64,000 bases of DNA, from contig OX326958.1 in the NCBI GenBank assembly GCA_946800325.1, positions 10,364,001 through 10,428,000 on the forward strand, written 5' to 3'. The notes under the pieces are model-generated. The model was not told where the DNA came from. It ran no database searches and was given only the letters and a program-made list of their open reading frames with translations. Below are positions 22,024 through 33,089 of the stretch, in pieces. Made by a program: the position numbers and the translations under genes. The DNA comes from Luzula sylvatica (Eukaryota > Streptophyta > Magnoliopsida > Poales > Juncaceae). Numbering within the stretch: the first letter of the stretch is position 1; every line of letters begins with the position of its first letter.

Positions 22024-22386
22024 GTGAAATTAGGCGAGAAAACACCTCAAGAAGCGTGGAGCGGCATGAAACCGACGGTGTCGCATCTCAAGGTGTTCGG
22101 AAGTGTGGCATATGCACATGTACCAGATCAAAGGAGGGCGAAGCTCGATGATAAAAGCAAGAAGTTCGTGTTCATTGGATATGACGAGAAAACGAAGGTA
22201 TACAAGTTGTACGACCCAATTGAAAGAAAGGTTGTGGTGAGTCGAGATGTTCATGTGAATGAGAAGAGCGCATGGGACTGGAGTAAGAAGTGCGAGATGG
22301 ACGATGAGGACGACGAGTCAGACGAGTCCGAGAAAGAAGAATCCTCAGCTACTGTACCGACTAGCCCCGCAATACCTGATGAATAA
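22024..22386 (+). pseudogene. Element B/A: integrase C-terminal region
   Basis: Same frame again: a TPQEAWSGMKP block, a HLKVFGSVAYAHVP block and a KFVFIGYDEKTKVYKLYDP block typical of the Copia integrase C-terminal domain. An acidic Glu/Ser/Asp-rich linker to RT follows. A TAA at 22,384-22,386 is the third in-frame stop, with coding again continuing beyond. Confidence 0.85.
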
Positions 22387-22851
22387 GACGAGCCGAGACA
22401 GACGCGCACAAGGAGCCTACAAGAGCTATACGATGCAACCAGTGAGGTACATATTGTTTGTCTTTTGGCAGATGCGGAGAATATTTCCTTTGAAGAAGCC
22501 GTGAGAAACAAGAAATGGAAATCCGCGATGGATGAAGAGATTGGGGCTATCGAGAAAAACAAGAGGTGGGACTTGGTCGAGTTACCAAAAGGATGCAGGC
22601 CCATAGGAGTCAAGTGGGTGTACAAGAAGAAGATGAATGCTCAAGACGTGATTGAAAGGTACAAGGCTCGATTGGTGGCGAAGGGGTATCGGCAACAGGC
22701 CGATATTGATTACGATGAGGTTTTTGCTCCTGTTGCGAGAATGGAGACGATCCGACTTCTCATATCTCAAGCAGCTCAATTCAAGTGGTCGATCTATCAG
22801 ATGGACGTGAAATCAGCATTTTTGAATGGCGTGCTCGAAGAAGAAGTCTAT
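22387..22851 (+). pseudogene. Element B/A: reverse transcriptase, N-terminal part
   Basis: The open stretch contains the Copia RT opening: a W-K-S-A-M-D-E-E block, [32 protein letters not shown] and [11 protein letters not shown] with the first catalytic Asp. It ends at a VY pair where the solo LTR is inserted. After that LTR the frame resumes at 24,308 with PPGYV. Confidence 0.88.
22847..22851. repeat. Target duplication TCTAT, left of the solo LTR
   Basis: TCTAT here and at 24,303-24,307. Removing the LTR and one copy rejoins RT in frame. Confidence 0.9.
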
Positions 22852-24302
22852 TGATAACAGGTTTTTGGCTAACACTTATGTTATATCGTTGAATAAAAAC
22901 ACCGTAAATCAAACAAGAAACATGTGAATACTAAAGATTGTATAGACTAAGTATGTAAGGATTCTTTAAAATAATTATTTCGAAGTTTCCAAAATTAATG
23001 AAAATTTGTCTAGAGAGAGGTCTGAATATTATAAAACTTATCCTAAAATTTCAAACAATTTGGACAACGGAATAAAAAGTTATTAACGAATTACAATCAG
23101 GTCTCTGAAAAACAGTCTCTGGAAACAGCAGGTTTTCAGTTTAAGTGACAGTTTTCAAAAATTCATATCAGTTCAAATATTTCATGAAATTCAACGATTC
23201 CAAGTAATTTAAAAATATTCAAAAAGTAATTTAAGTGACTGTTTTAAAAACAAGATTCAAGGGCAATCAAGGCAGTAATTTAAATAAGAAAATCGAATTA
23301 ACTACTAAAATTCTCGAGTTTATTAATCAATGCAAGAAATATTCAAAACAAACACAACCAAAAGAATTAAAGTAAAAGAAGGGTAACACCTATGCAAGTC
23401 CTAGAATGCCTAGAACTCGTTGTCGATGATGCCCCGTGAACCCGGCTAAACGCTAGCTCGAATTTCCGTCTTCTTCTACGTCGATCCTCCCGAATTGCCG
23501 AAGAACGCCTTCCGCAATATGATAGATCTAGTTCGTGTCGAGGTGGAGCAAGCACGCCTTCCTCCAAATCTTCACGTTGCACTCCTAGAGTTGAGAACAC
23601 CTCCACCCAAAGAACGGCTCTTGAAGATTTACTCTTTTCGGTTGTATTCTTGAATTTCTGGATGAGTTTGTAGAGAGAGAGAGAGTCGAAAATATGATGA
23701 TTTGGTCCTGACCAAGGGGTCCAATTTATAGGTTTGATGGTGTCTTCTGATTGGTTGAGGGAGAAATGGAAGGTTTTGGGCAGAGATTGTTGCCCCTGTG
23801 GGGCTGTGAAGGCAACAAATCAGCAACAAATCAGCAACAAATCAGCTAAGAAGGCAACAAATCAGCTCTAAAGAAGGCAAAGAATCTTCGTTTCCTGTGG
23901 GGCTGTGAGCTGTGGGATGCGAGCTGTGGTTGGGCTGTGAATTTCGCCATTGTGGCCAGTGCTGGGTCTGTGGATTGTTGCCCCTGTGCGCTGCACCGGT
24001 AAGGGTCTGCATTGCAACGCTTTGGTGATCTGCTTCTTTTGTTTTTACCTTTCCCACCTTGATCTTTTACCGAATGTATCGGTATGATATATCGTTTTGA
24101 CTGTCTTCAGTGTTTCGGAGGCACTGGTGCTGACCAAATTTCCAAGTTAGCCCTCTATTTCCTGAAAATGGCCAAAGAACACATTAGTGTAGAAATATTC
24201 ATGATGTTTGAAATATGTATTATAAAAGCATAGAATATAGTTCCACAAGGGCTAAAATCCCTAAATAAGATTCTTAAATCGTGCTCTATTTCCCTCACAT
24301 CA
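22852..24302 (-). mobile_element. Solo LTR (~1.45 kb) inside the RT of element B
   Basis: TG...CA ends (TGATAACAGG and ...CACATCA on the plus strand) are flanked by the perfect TCTAT duplication, with no internal region. A TATA box CCTATAAATTGG is read on the minus strand (23,719-23,730), followed by a CT-rich leader, so the LTR probably points left. Length and leader suggest a Ty3/Gypsy family. It arose by recombination between the two LTRs of a full element. ORFs inside it are not recognised. Confidence 0.88.
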
Positions 24303-24307
24303 TCTAT

Positions 24308-25482
24308 GTCGAGCAACCACCTGGTTACGTGAAAGCTGGAAAAGAAGGAAAGGTGTTGAAGTTGAGAAAGGCATTGTACGGGCTCAAACAGGCACCTCGA
24401 GCATGGAATACCCGAATCGACACATACTTCAAGAAGACCGGATTTGTACAATGCCCATACGAGCATGCATTGTACGTGAGAAAGAAGGAAAAAGACGTGT
24501 TGTTTGTTGCTCTCTATGTTGATGATCTGATTTTCATGGGGAGTAATGAGAAGATGGCGAAGGAATTCAAAGAAGCGATGACGCGAGAATTCGAGATGAC
24601 AGATTTGGGTCAGATGAAATACTTCCTTGGCCTCGAAGTTAAACAAGGTGAGTCAGGAATTTTTGTATCACATGAGGCGTACGCGAAGAATATTCTGAAG
24701 ATGTACAAGATGGAGGACAGCAACCCAGTGACGACCCCGATGGAGCTCGGTGCGAAACTCTCTAAATTTGAGGGAGGAGACAGAGTTGATCCGAGCAAAT
24801 TTCGAAGTTTGGTTGGGAGTTTGCGGTACCTTACTTGTACTAGGCCCGACATTGCGTATAGTGTTGGGGTGGTGAGTCGATTCATGGAGGAACCGAGGCA
24901 TTCACACTGGAAAGCAATAAAAAGGATTCTTAGGTACATTCGAGGTACGGAATCACTCGGGCTATACTACTCGAGGACGGACGAATACAAGCTGGTGGGC
25001 TACTCGGACAGTGATTGGTGTGGAGATGTTGACGATCGAAAAAGCACAGCAGGTTATGTGTTTTACATGGGAGATACTGCGTTTACGTGGCTTTCGAAGA
25101 AACAACCAATAGTGACGCTATCGACGTGCGAGGCGGAATACGTGGCAGCATCGTGGTGTGTGTGCCATGCGACATGGTTAAGGAATTTGTTGCACGAGTT
25201 GAAGATGACGCAACATGAGGCGACTGAGATACGAGTCGACAATAAATCTGCAATCGAGTTAGCAAAGAATCCGGTCCATCATGAGAGTAGTAAGCACATT
25301 GATGTGCGTTTTCACTTCATTCGAGAGCAGGTGAAGAAAAGCGATATGCGAATGATTCATGTGGCGAGCCAGGACCAGGTAGCAGACATTTTCACGAAGC
25401 CGCTTCCGACAGCGCTGTTTGAGAACTTCAAGAAGATGATCGGGATGAAGAATAGGCTTGAGCTTAAGGGAGGAATTTGTTA
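24308..25482 (+). pseudogene. Element B/A: RT C-terminal part and RNase H
   Basis: The frame runs without a stop for about 390 codons. It begins PPGYV, then KALYGLKQAPRAW and the catalytic LYVDDLIFMG box (YVDD, near 24,519). A TDLGQMKYFLGLEV thumb block follows, then RNase H with SDSDWCGD, STCEAEY and DNKSAIELAKNP (Asp/Glu/Asp catalytic set) and the end region IFTKPLP. The terminal LKGGIC stop overlaps the polypurine tract and the start of LTR A at 25,478, as in autonomous Copia elements. Confidence 0.9.
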
Positions 25483-25808
25483 ATAAACCCAAGCCCTATT
25501 AATAATTATTAATTTTAATTAGCCCAATTTATTTTAGGGAAAGTTTATTTTAAGGAAATTAATTATGGGGCAGATTTTAATTATAAGGAAATTAGTTTAG
25601 GAAATAGTTTTTAAGGCAATGTTTAATTCCTTGTATCTCAAGTTTATGGAGCCTATAAATAGGGCTTGGATGTTTAGCAATTAACATCATCAAATATCAA
25701 TTAGAAAAGAAAGAAAGACTTGTAAGAGACTATTAGAATTATAAGAGAGAGTTTTGTTTATTAGAAATTCCTATTAGAAATCCATATTCGAATCCCGTAT
25801 TACCAACA
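25478..25808 (+). repeat. Complete LTR of a second Copia family (A) inside element B
   Basis: Starts TGTTAATAAACCC right after AAGGGAGGAATT, the polypurine tract fused to the end of pol. It contains TATAAATA (25,654-25,661) and ends ATTACCAACA, giving the TGTT...AACA inverted ends of an LTR. At 331 bases it differs from the 600-base LTRs of B. It is the native 3' LTR of the pol gene just before it. No 5' counterpart was found. Confidence 0.82.
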
Positions 25809-27002
25809 TTTATGAGACATATATTTATATTATTATTGATCATATGACCTAAACCTTCATATTTCAAAAATTTTAAATAACAAGAAATTATGTGAGAGGT
25901 TATTCGATTATAATAATCGGATAGACCTTGAATTTTTTTCTAGTTTAGTGCATCGAGTCAGTTGAGAATAATATGTTGCATGGTCATAGTATGGCATATT
26001 GATTCGTCAATTGAATGATAGTAAAACCACTAAACGGAATGAATATAATTCTAAAACATCCCTCGTGTATAAAGTTGTTCATAGGTTTGAACCAGGTAGT
26101 CCATTCACTGAATGGAGACTTTTACATACACTGGCATATTCGTAGATGAGATGATCAGGTTTTACTGATCTGGGACGGTAGCGTCGATTCTAGAATATGG
26201 ATATACGCGGCGTCGTATATTGGACTGACCACTATATGAGTTTGTGACATGGTCAGAGTCATTGGAGACGAACTCACATCCAGATAGTGCGTTTTAGTTC
26301 TTCATACTTGAGTGATCTCACGGATACCTAGTATGTGAAAAGACAATGCTTTGATATAATTAACCCTACGCGTAACTGTGTAGTAGATATTACTATTGGG
26401 TATTGTTTTTAGCATAGGCAAATGATGTGAGGTTGCAAGATAGGAATTGTTCCTTTCTAACCTTCAAAAAGGATAGAGGGAGATATCTCTCAGGCACCTC
26501 GATTGAATTGAGATTGATGAAATGCTTGGCCAAGCTCGATGGAACTCAGTAGAGTTCGCATTGTTATTAACAATCTAATTCTTATCGAGAAAGAGTATAT
26601 CTGATCAAAAAGAAAAGGGGATGACTTGAAGTCTTAGGCTTCACCGTGACTCTTTTGATCGGAAGATATCGCGAACAAGAGAACTAGTAACACTTATCTG
26701 AGCTAGGTATGAAGATGTACTGCATCTTCATAAAGGTGTTCTCCACCTTTTTCGTGCTAATTCTGGGTAGGTATGAACGGCAGTCTAGTGCTCGCAATAC
26801 CTTGTGGATTGCTACTATATCCACTGCCAGTCTTAGACGAACCTACACGGTCACACCAATATTTTGTAACATATCGGATTCTCAAGATAATGCTCACCAA
26901 TACGTTTTTTGGACAAACAAAATGGAATCACGTGATATTAGATCTCACGACATATGTTGGACATATGGCCAAGTTGATTAAGTCTTAATCCAAGAGGGAG
27001 TT
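25809..27002 (+). other. Non-coding 3' internal region of element B
   Basis: 1.2 kb without a convincing frame. It carries TTGCATGGTCATAGTATGGCA (25,976-25,996) and 'caattgaatgatag', variants of phrases in the 5' internal region (20,208, 20,280). It ends in the polypurine tract CCAAGAGGGAGTT before the 3' LTR. It probably represents the non-coding core of the original B family. Confidence 0.7.
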
Positions 27003-27115
27003 TGAAAGAAAATATGGCTTAAGAATTAACTTGGAAGAATTTATATAAATAGGCAAATCTGCAATCAGAATTGGGCCCGATCTGCAGTCAGAATTGGGCC
27101 CGTTCGAACTTATTT

Positions 27116-27204
<89 letters not shown>

Positions 27205-27598
27205 CTGATTTCATTTTGACCTAGCTAATTTTTCATAATTAGGTTTTGAGCCGCCGTTTCTCTCTCTTTCTTCCATATAACTGATTTCGTTTAGAGAGAT
27301 TGAGAGGGAGATTCGAGCAAGTTCTTGAGAAGAATTGATCGTGACGGCGACTAGAACGACGTCGACGATTCCGATCGGTCGAAATCGAGGTGGACACGAG
27401 TAGAGGGATTGCACGAGCATTCCTTGGAGAAGGTTCACGGATTTGGAGAAGAAGTCGACACGTACTAACTTGTACGAGGTAATTTTCTCCAACTCTTCCT
27501 TTTTCGTTGGCTTTTCGAGCGTGATCCCGGTAGAATTAGGTTACGCATGCGAAACTAATTCCGCTGCATACTTTGATAAACGTGTGCGTAATCCTACA
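27003..27598 (+). repeat. 3' LTR of element B
   Basis: Starts TGAAAG, ends CCTACA and is followed by the TATTA duplication (27,599-27,603). It contains a (TA)n tract at 27,118-27,200. It differs from the 5' LTR by about a dozen substitutions plus TA-tract length. Confidence 0.93.
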
Positions 27599-27603
27599 TA
27601 TTA

Positions 27604-29673
27604 CCGTATCTCTTTTAACTACCCGTAAAAGTAACAAAATACCGCTAGCCTCCTCTTGCCTCAGAACTTATCAGAACATTTACATCTAAATGTAATTTGC
27701 AATAATTCGTTGGATCTTTCTCCAACCTTTGGAGAATGATGCCCATTGTCATCTTGCCTAATAAATAAGTATCGCATTAATCAATCGAATCTATTTCGAA
27801 TGGTTCTAGGAATCCATCATATGGAATCTGATACGCGTATCTCGTTTATATAGCCAAGACAGCAACGCCAAAAGAATCAATCAACTTCTAGGTTTAATCC
27901 TCCTCGGATTTCACCGTTATTTGAGTCATTAGTTTGGACAACTCCTTGTCCAAAAATTTTGTTTCGAAAACTTTTTCCCCAAAATACCCTTAGACCTTTA
28001 TTTCTTTCGATCCCGGCATCTCAATACTCTAGATTCCCCGGATGCTAAAAGCATCTCCTATTCAATTTACATCGCATGTCATGCAATTCCGGGATCGACT
28101 TATCTATCGAATGCATATGACATTCGGTCACAAAGATCAAATCTAGTACCATCAACACTTGAGTGTTAATCAAAGTCCCGTAAGTCGTTTGAAAATTATG
28201 TACTCTTTGAGCCGCATCGAACCATTCAACGCGCTCTACCTCTTGAAACTATTTCTTGAGCATTGTGTTTTACTTTCACAAGGAACGTAATATCGTTCGA
28301 TTCCTTCTTAAAGTTTATACATGCCACCATTTTCACAAGGCACGTAATTTTCAAAACAATTTTGAGAAATTTGCATCTATACATGCCACCACAAGGCACG
28401 TAATATCGTTCGATTTCTTCTTAAAGTTTATCGAACCCAACTTTCTCTAAAACTAAAGCCTCGAGCCCTGAATATACCATTTTCGTGTCCAACACATTCC
28501 TTTAAGTCTAAGAACTATTCTTTGACTATCAAGGTTAATTATGGTAATTACGGCCCAAAAACAATCTATCATATCGATCTCATCGATATATTTGGTGTTG
28601 TTAGAAAACATAATTCAAACGGATGATGAAAATTAAGCTCCCAACCGTGCGTACTAAATTTATATGCTTATATGATGAATAAATGAAAGTGTTATTTTAT
28701 CGAATCGGTAACCCTCATACTCATACGGGACTCCAAGTCCATAATACCCAAGACCCATATTTCACGATCCTTCCACAATTGACGAAGGCCTATCGGGTGG
28801 GATATCGCTTATTTAGGTAGGATAAATTCCAATCGTATCAAGTACGACTCTTGAACTTTTATAGAATTTCGGTGAATCGTATCATATACAATCTCAATTC
28901 CGTGTGTGCATTCTAACTATGCCCCGAACTCCAATCGGATTGGCTTGGACGGTTAAGTCACAACCATATCAAACGTATCGTTCAATTGGACTACTCATGT
29001 GCATGACGAAGGCCTAACAACACGTGAGTCCCCAATTAACGTTTGTCACCCATGATACCGACAACATGTGTGCATGACGAAGGCTTAACAAGACACACAT
29101 TGTGATACCAATTTCGATGGTTGTCGACACGGAAGGCATTTTCACGACATAAATATTATGAGGGATCATGGCTTTCAGTTTGTATACGTGACATAATCAT
29201 ATTATATCACATCACAAGATTAAAAAAAAAAACATCGAAGGGGCCATGAAGAATAGACCAGGGGCGTGGAAAAATGATCATTGGGGCGTGAAAATAGGCC
29301 ATGGGGCATGACCGTCAAGCCCCCAGCGCACCCCTACACCCTTTCACCCTTTGGGGACCCCTATGCACCCCCACTCCCCTGGGGACGATGGGGAGCGAGA
29401 AAATTGACCCCGGGGTGCAGAAAACACAGATTTTCTGCAGTATTCGCCGTTTCTTTCGTTTTCGCTCGTTTCCAAAACGATAAATCATGAAACTTTCTCA
29501 CGATCATTCCTAGATACTCTCAATCAACTTTTGGTTGATCTGTAGTGCATTTCACTTGTGATTTTAACGAAGTTGACGTTCTAAATATCTAGTATTATGC
29601 AAACGCGTATGAACTTTGATAACCCATGCGTATATTGAATATACAACTATGATTCGACCCTCGAATCGATGGT
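27604..29673 (-). pseudogene. Decayed Copia F, upstream pol, gag and leader region
   Basis: The stretch 27,700-27,780 ('tggatctttctccaacctttggagaatgatg...catcttgcc') matches the pre-integrase part of the intact Copia at 62,930-62,990, on the same strand, continuing the piece at 18,530-18,982. Further on no motif is readable. 28,730-29,150 carries repeated 'catgacgaaggcctaacaa' units (28,763, 29,003, 29,073), and 29,230-29,420 has a GGGGCGTG-AAAA repeat, probably leader sequence. Confidence 0.5.
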
Positions 29674-29685
29674 GTTTGCTCTGAT
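29674..29685 (-). other. Primer binding site of decayed Copia F (minus strand)
   Basis: GCTCTGATACCA is the reverse complement of the tRNA-iMet site TGGTATCAGAGC. It lies next to the LTR end (TTGTTGGCAATCGG) and fixes element F on the minus strand. Confidence 0.85.
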
Positions 29686-29687
29686 AC

Positions 29688-30500
29688 CATTGTTGGCAAT
29701 CGGTCCGACCCCGGACCTGCGCATAATATATGAAGGCCCGGTCCGGTTCCCAAATCCCGAGATCATTGTTGGCAATCGGTCCGACCTCGTCTAGACACGT
29801 CTCCGGTTGTCCTCGTGCGTCCCATGCCGACCCGTTTCTACAACCTTTTACTCATATACTTCTCAAGTTTGATCACAAACGAAGAGCCACATGTGTCGCT
29901 CGTCTACTCGTATCCACCATGAGTCATAGCATCTTGGTCGCGAATGCACCTGCCTAGACGATGCACCGACAAACTTGCTTGATCGCGTTTGATTCTCTAA
30001 TCCGAAAGACACCTTTTCTCTTTTCTCTCTTTCTCATCACACCCATTCAACTATTAATGGTGTTCTATCGAATGATCATCTCAATTAGTCTAATCTGAAT
30101 TAAATTCAGAATTCTCATAACTGACTTTGATTCACATCATAATTAACATCTTAGATCAGAAAGAAACCTCATATATATGCTATATAGGATAAGGATGAGC
30201 CAAAATGTATGATCTACTATACACCTTTTCAAACAGAAAATTGCACACACTCTTTCAGTATTCTTTTGTAACTAAATTGTTAAACCGTTCCAACCGACTT
30301 CAAACCTTCACGCAAGTTGTAGACAATATTATTATATTTCCAATACAATTTGACCGAGCCCAATTGGAGTTCGGATGCAAAATTTATGACGGTTTTACTA
30401 ACTGTATGTCAAATTGCTGCACCCATTCGGTATTCCATTAAAACAACACTGATACATCGCTCAAATGAAATATATTTCTACATGAAAGTTCTAGAGAATC
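29688..30500 (-). repeat. 5' LTR of decayed Copia F
   Basis: On the minus strand it ends ...CGATTGCCAACA beside the primer site and matches the LTR fragment at 1-545 in inverted orientation. The terminal segment TTGTTGGCAATCGGTCCGACC is present twice, at 29,688 and 29,768. The outer end is near 30,500, placed from the CTAGAACTTTC landmark shared with the fragment at 1. The phrase AATGAAATATATTTC occurs at 30,465 and 30,519 near that end. Confidence 0.7.
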
Positions 30501-30789
30501 TTATTATTTATTCAACCCAATGAAATATATTTCGAACATAGTATTGGTCATGGTATTTGTTATTCATGAATGTGTTTGTGTCATGTCATATAGAGCTTGT
30601 TATATGATTATAAATTTCAATTACAATTTCATAACAATTACATCAATTACTATTATTGAATTATCGTGCCAATTGTTTCACATTTTTTCGTTAATCTCAG
30701 ATTTTCCTGTTATCTGTTCTTAGATATGTTTTCTTCATATTTTGGGGGAAAATCACCATCGATCGAGTTGGCACATCATGCTCGATATC

Positions 30790-31465
30790 GTAAACAGGAC
30801 CAAATAGAGGCATGACACCGCCTACTCCAAATCGTAAATGGGACCAAAGAGATTCACGACACCGCCTACTCGAGATCGTAAACGTGGACCTAATAAAGCC
30901 ACAACACCGCCTATTCGAGATCGTAAACGGGACGATATCGGGGCGAATGAGAGGCACAACACTGCCTACTCGAAATCATAAACAGGGCGAAAGAGATGCA
31001 CGACAATGCCTACTCGATATCGTAAACGGGAAGACAGAGAGGCACGACACACTGCCTACTCAAAATCGTATACAGGACGAAAGATAGGCACGACACCGCC
31101 TATCATATACGGGACGAAGGACAGGCACAACACCGTCTACTCGGAATCATATATGGGATGAAGGAGAGGCACGACACCGTCTACTCGAAATCGTAAACGG
31201 TACGAAAGAGAGGCACGACACCGCCTACTCGAAATCGTAAACGGGACGAAAGAGAGGAACGACACCACCTACTTGAAATCATAAACGAGACGAAAGAGAG
31301 GCACGACACAGCTTACTCGAAATAGTATACGGGGCGAAAGATAGGCACAACACCACCTACTCGGAATCATGTACAAGACGAAGGAGAGCCACAACACCAC
31401 CTACTCGGAATCATATACGGGACGAAGAAGAGGCACGATACCTCCTACTCAAAATTGTAAATGGA
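30790..31465. repeat. ~43-bp minisatellite, block 1
   Basis: About 16 degenerate copies of a unit such as GGCACGACACCGCCTACTCG followed by AAATCGTAAACGGGACGAAAGA. Spacing between successive CCTACTC landmarks is mostly 43-46 bases. ORFs across it are repeat artefacts. Confidence 0.9.
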
Positions 31466-31610
31466 AAATCATATCACACAACTGAGGAATAAGCAACAGT
31501 GAAATAGACGAAATAAACTGCACAATATCAGGAATAAAAAAAAACAAAGAAGCAGCTTATGCAGACACATGCGAGAGCGCAATTTTGTTTAGAAATATAC
31601 ATAACATAGA
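31466..31610. repeat. Direct repeat, copy 1 (pair at 32,945-33,089)
   Basis: About 140 bases beginning AATCATATCACACAACTGAG and including GAAGCAGCTTA, matching 32,945-33,089 with substitutions and a small gap. The second copy ends where the Helitron begins. Confidence 0.7.
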
Positions 31611-31649
31611 ATCTCTATCACGGTACCAAACTCGATGCGAAGTGTGGGC

Positions 31650-31885
31650 CACCACTGGAAATCGTAAACGGGCTCAAAAAGAGAGACGGCATGCCTATTC
31701 AAAATCATAAACGGGGCCATAGAGAGGCACGACACCGCCTACTCGAATTCGTAAACGGGTCCAAAAGAGGCACGACACCGCCTCCTAGAAATCGTAAACA
31801 TGACCAAAGAGAGGCACGAAACTACGAATTCGAAATGTAAACAGTACAGAAGACATGCATGAAACTGCCTACTCGAAATCAAAAG
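31650..31885. repeat. ~43-bp minisatellite, block 2
   Basis: About six more copies of the same unit in the same orientation, separated from block 1 by about 190 bases that include the copy 1 direct repeat. Confidence 0.85.
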
Positions 31886-32944
31886 CTGAGAATCGAACCA
31901 TGCCATGTCGAGTGCGGCCCACATTCAACCTGCAAAAAGCATGACAAAAACTGTCATAAATACTCCTGAAAACTGAATAATGCCACAAATATTATTCTAA
32001 ACTACAAATACAAACAATAAACATGAAACCCTAAATCCTAACACTTAAATATTATTATAGAGAAATACCATTTCAGACATGTCGACATCGAAACTCTTGC
32101 TTGGCTTGATTTTCCGCAAGGTGCGTGCAAACTCGAATGTTTGCAAACTCGATTTTCCGTACATGCGAACCATAACAAATACAATAAGCAGATATTGCAA
32201 ACAAAATTATAACGAAGCATAAAGAGAAAAAGAGAAATTGGCTGACAAAATCGAAAAACACAACCAGAAGAGAAGAAGAGAAATTGACCATCAGATAATT
32301 ATTAATCATGCAAAGAAAAATGATTTTGTCTTGTTTTCTCTATAACCCGCAATTCAGACATTTATACAAACACTTGTCAGGCATGATAAGAACCCGATAT
32401 TGCTTAAAAAATGATAATTAAAAAACCAGTTAAATTTGATATCCAAAATAAAACACATAATCAAGAAAATGAAAGAAGGAAATCTGCAATATGTACGAAG
32501 AAACAAACCAAAAATTCAACGGAAACAAAAATGGTCGCTACATGGCTCTCCTCTTTTCCTTTTCTCTTCTCTTTTTTCCCGACTGCACATACATCGCATA
32601 AATCGCCAATAGCGAGTAGCATAAACATCTCAAGAACGACAGACGTTCGCATCGTCTCTCGTGGCCACCGCTCGTGTGCTTTCGCCATGAATCGCTAGGG
32701 TTAGGGTTTGGTATCTTGTCTCGTGAGAAAGAGAGAGAAGGAGGGGGAGGGGGAGGGAGAGGGAGAGGGAGAGGAAGAGAGAGGACGAGAAATGTGATAG
32801 ATATTTAATTGCCCCGTGATAACTTGAGTAGACATGGTGTTCCATGCACCGCGAACATATAATAATAAGTTTGTCTTTTGGAGCAAGTGAGCCATGTCCA
32901 ACCAAGAAGAATATGTAAGCACATATCAAACGGCTCAGAATCAC
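31886..32944. other. Stretch without a supported gene
   Basis: Mixed AT-rich sequence. A minus-strand frame at 32,688-32,461 (75 codons, two hydrophobic stretches) follows an AAACCCTAACCCTA leader-like string, but nothing confirms it as a gene. A GGGAGGGAGAGGGAGA purine tract lies at 32,738-32,795. Confidence 0.4.
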
Positions 32945-33089
32945 CCATCAAGAATCACATCACACGGCTGAGAAAGAAGCAACACATAATTGCACGAAGA
33001 AAAGCACATAAAATCAATAATTGGAAAAACAGAGAAGCAGCTTACGTGGACGCATGGGAGAGGGATATTTTGCTTACAAATAGTACTTA
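32945..33089. repeat. Direct repeat, copy 2
   Basis: Counterpart of 31,466-31,610; the Helitron abuts its right end. Confidence 0.7.

Larger units (their letters stand above)
18988..27598 (+). mobile_element. Element B: chimeric Copia LTR retrotransposon
   Basis: Two 600-base LTRs (TGAAAG...CCACA or CCTACA), a perfect TATTA duplication, a tRNA-iMet primer site and a polypurine tract AAGAGGGAGTT define an 8.6-kb element. The interior contains protease, integrase, RT and RNase H in Copia order (20,566-25,482), followed by a complete LTR of another family (A, 25,478-25,808). About 1.2 kb of non-coding DNA then leads to B's own 3' LTR. The gag N-terminus is missing. A solo LTR splits RT. About a dozen substitutions between LTRs were seen by eye, so it is fairly young but not the youngest here. 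Confidence 0.93.

Noticed and set aside
23367..24057. Minus-strand ORFs in the solo LTR
   Set aside because: Short, without domains, and in the leader part of an LTR.
30790..31885. CRISPR-like array
   Set aside because: The ~43-base units are continuous degenerate tandem copies without unique spacers, and the window is plant DNA.
32461..32688. 75-residue minus-strand ORF as a gene
   Set aside because: No domain, homologue or splice structure could be seen; it is kept only as a remark in the stretch description.
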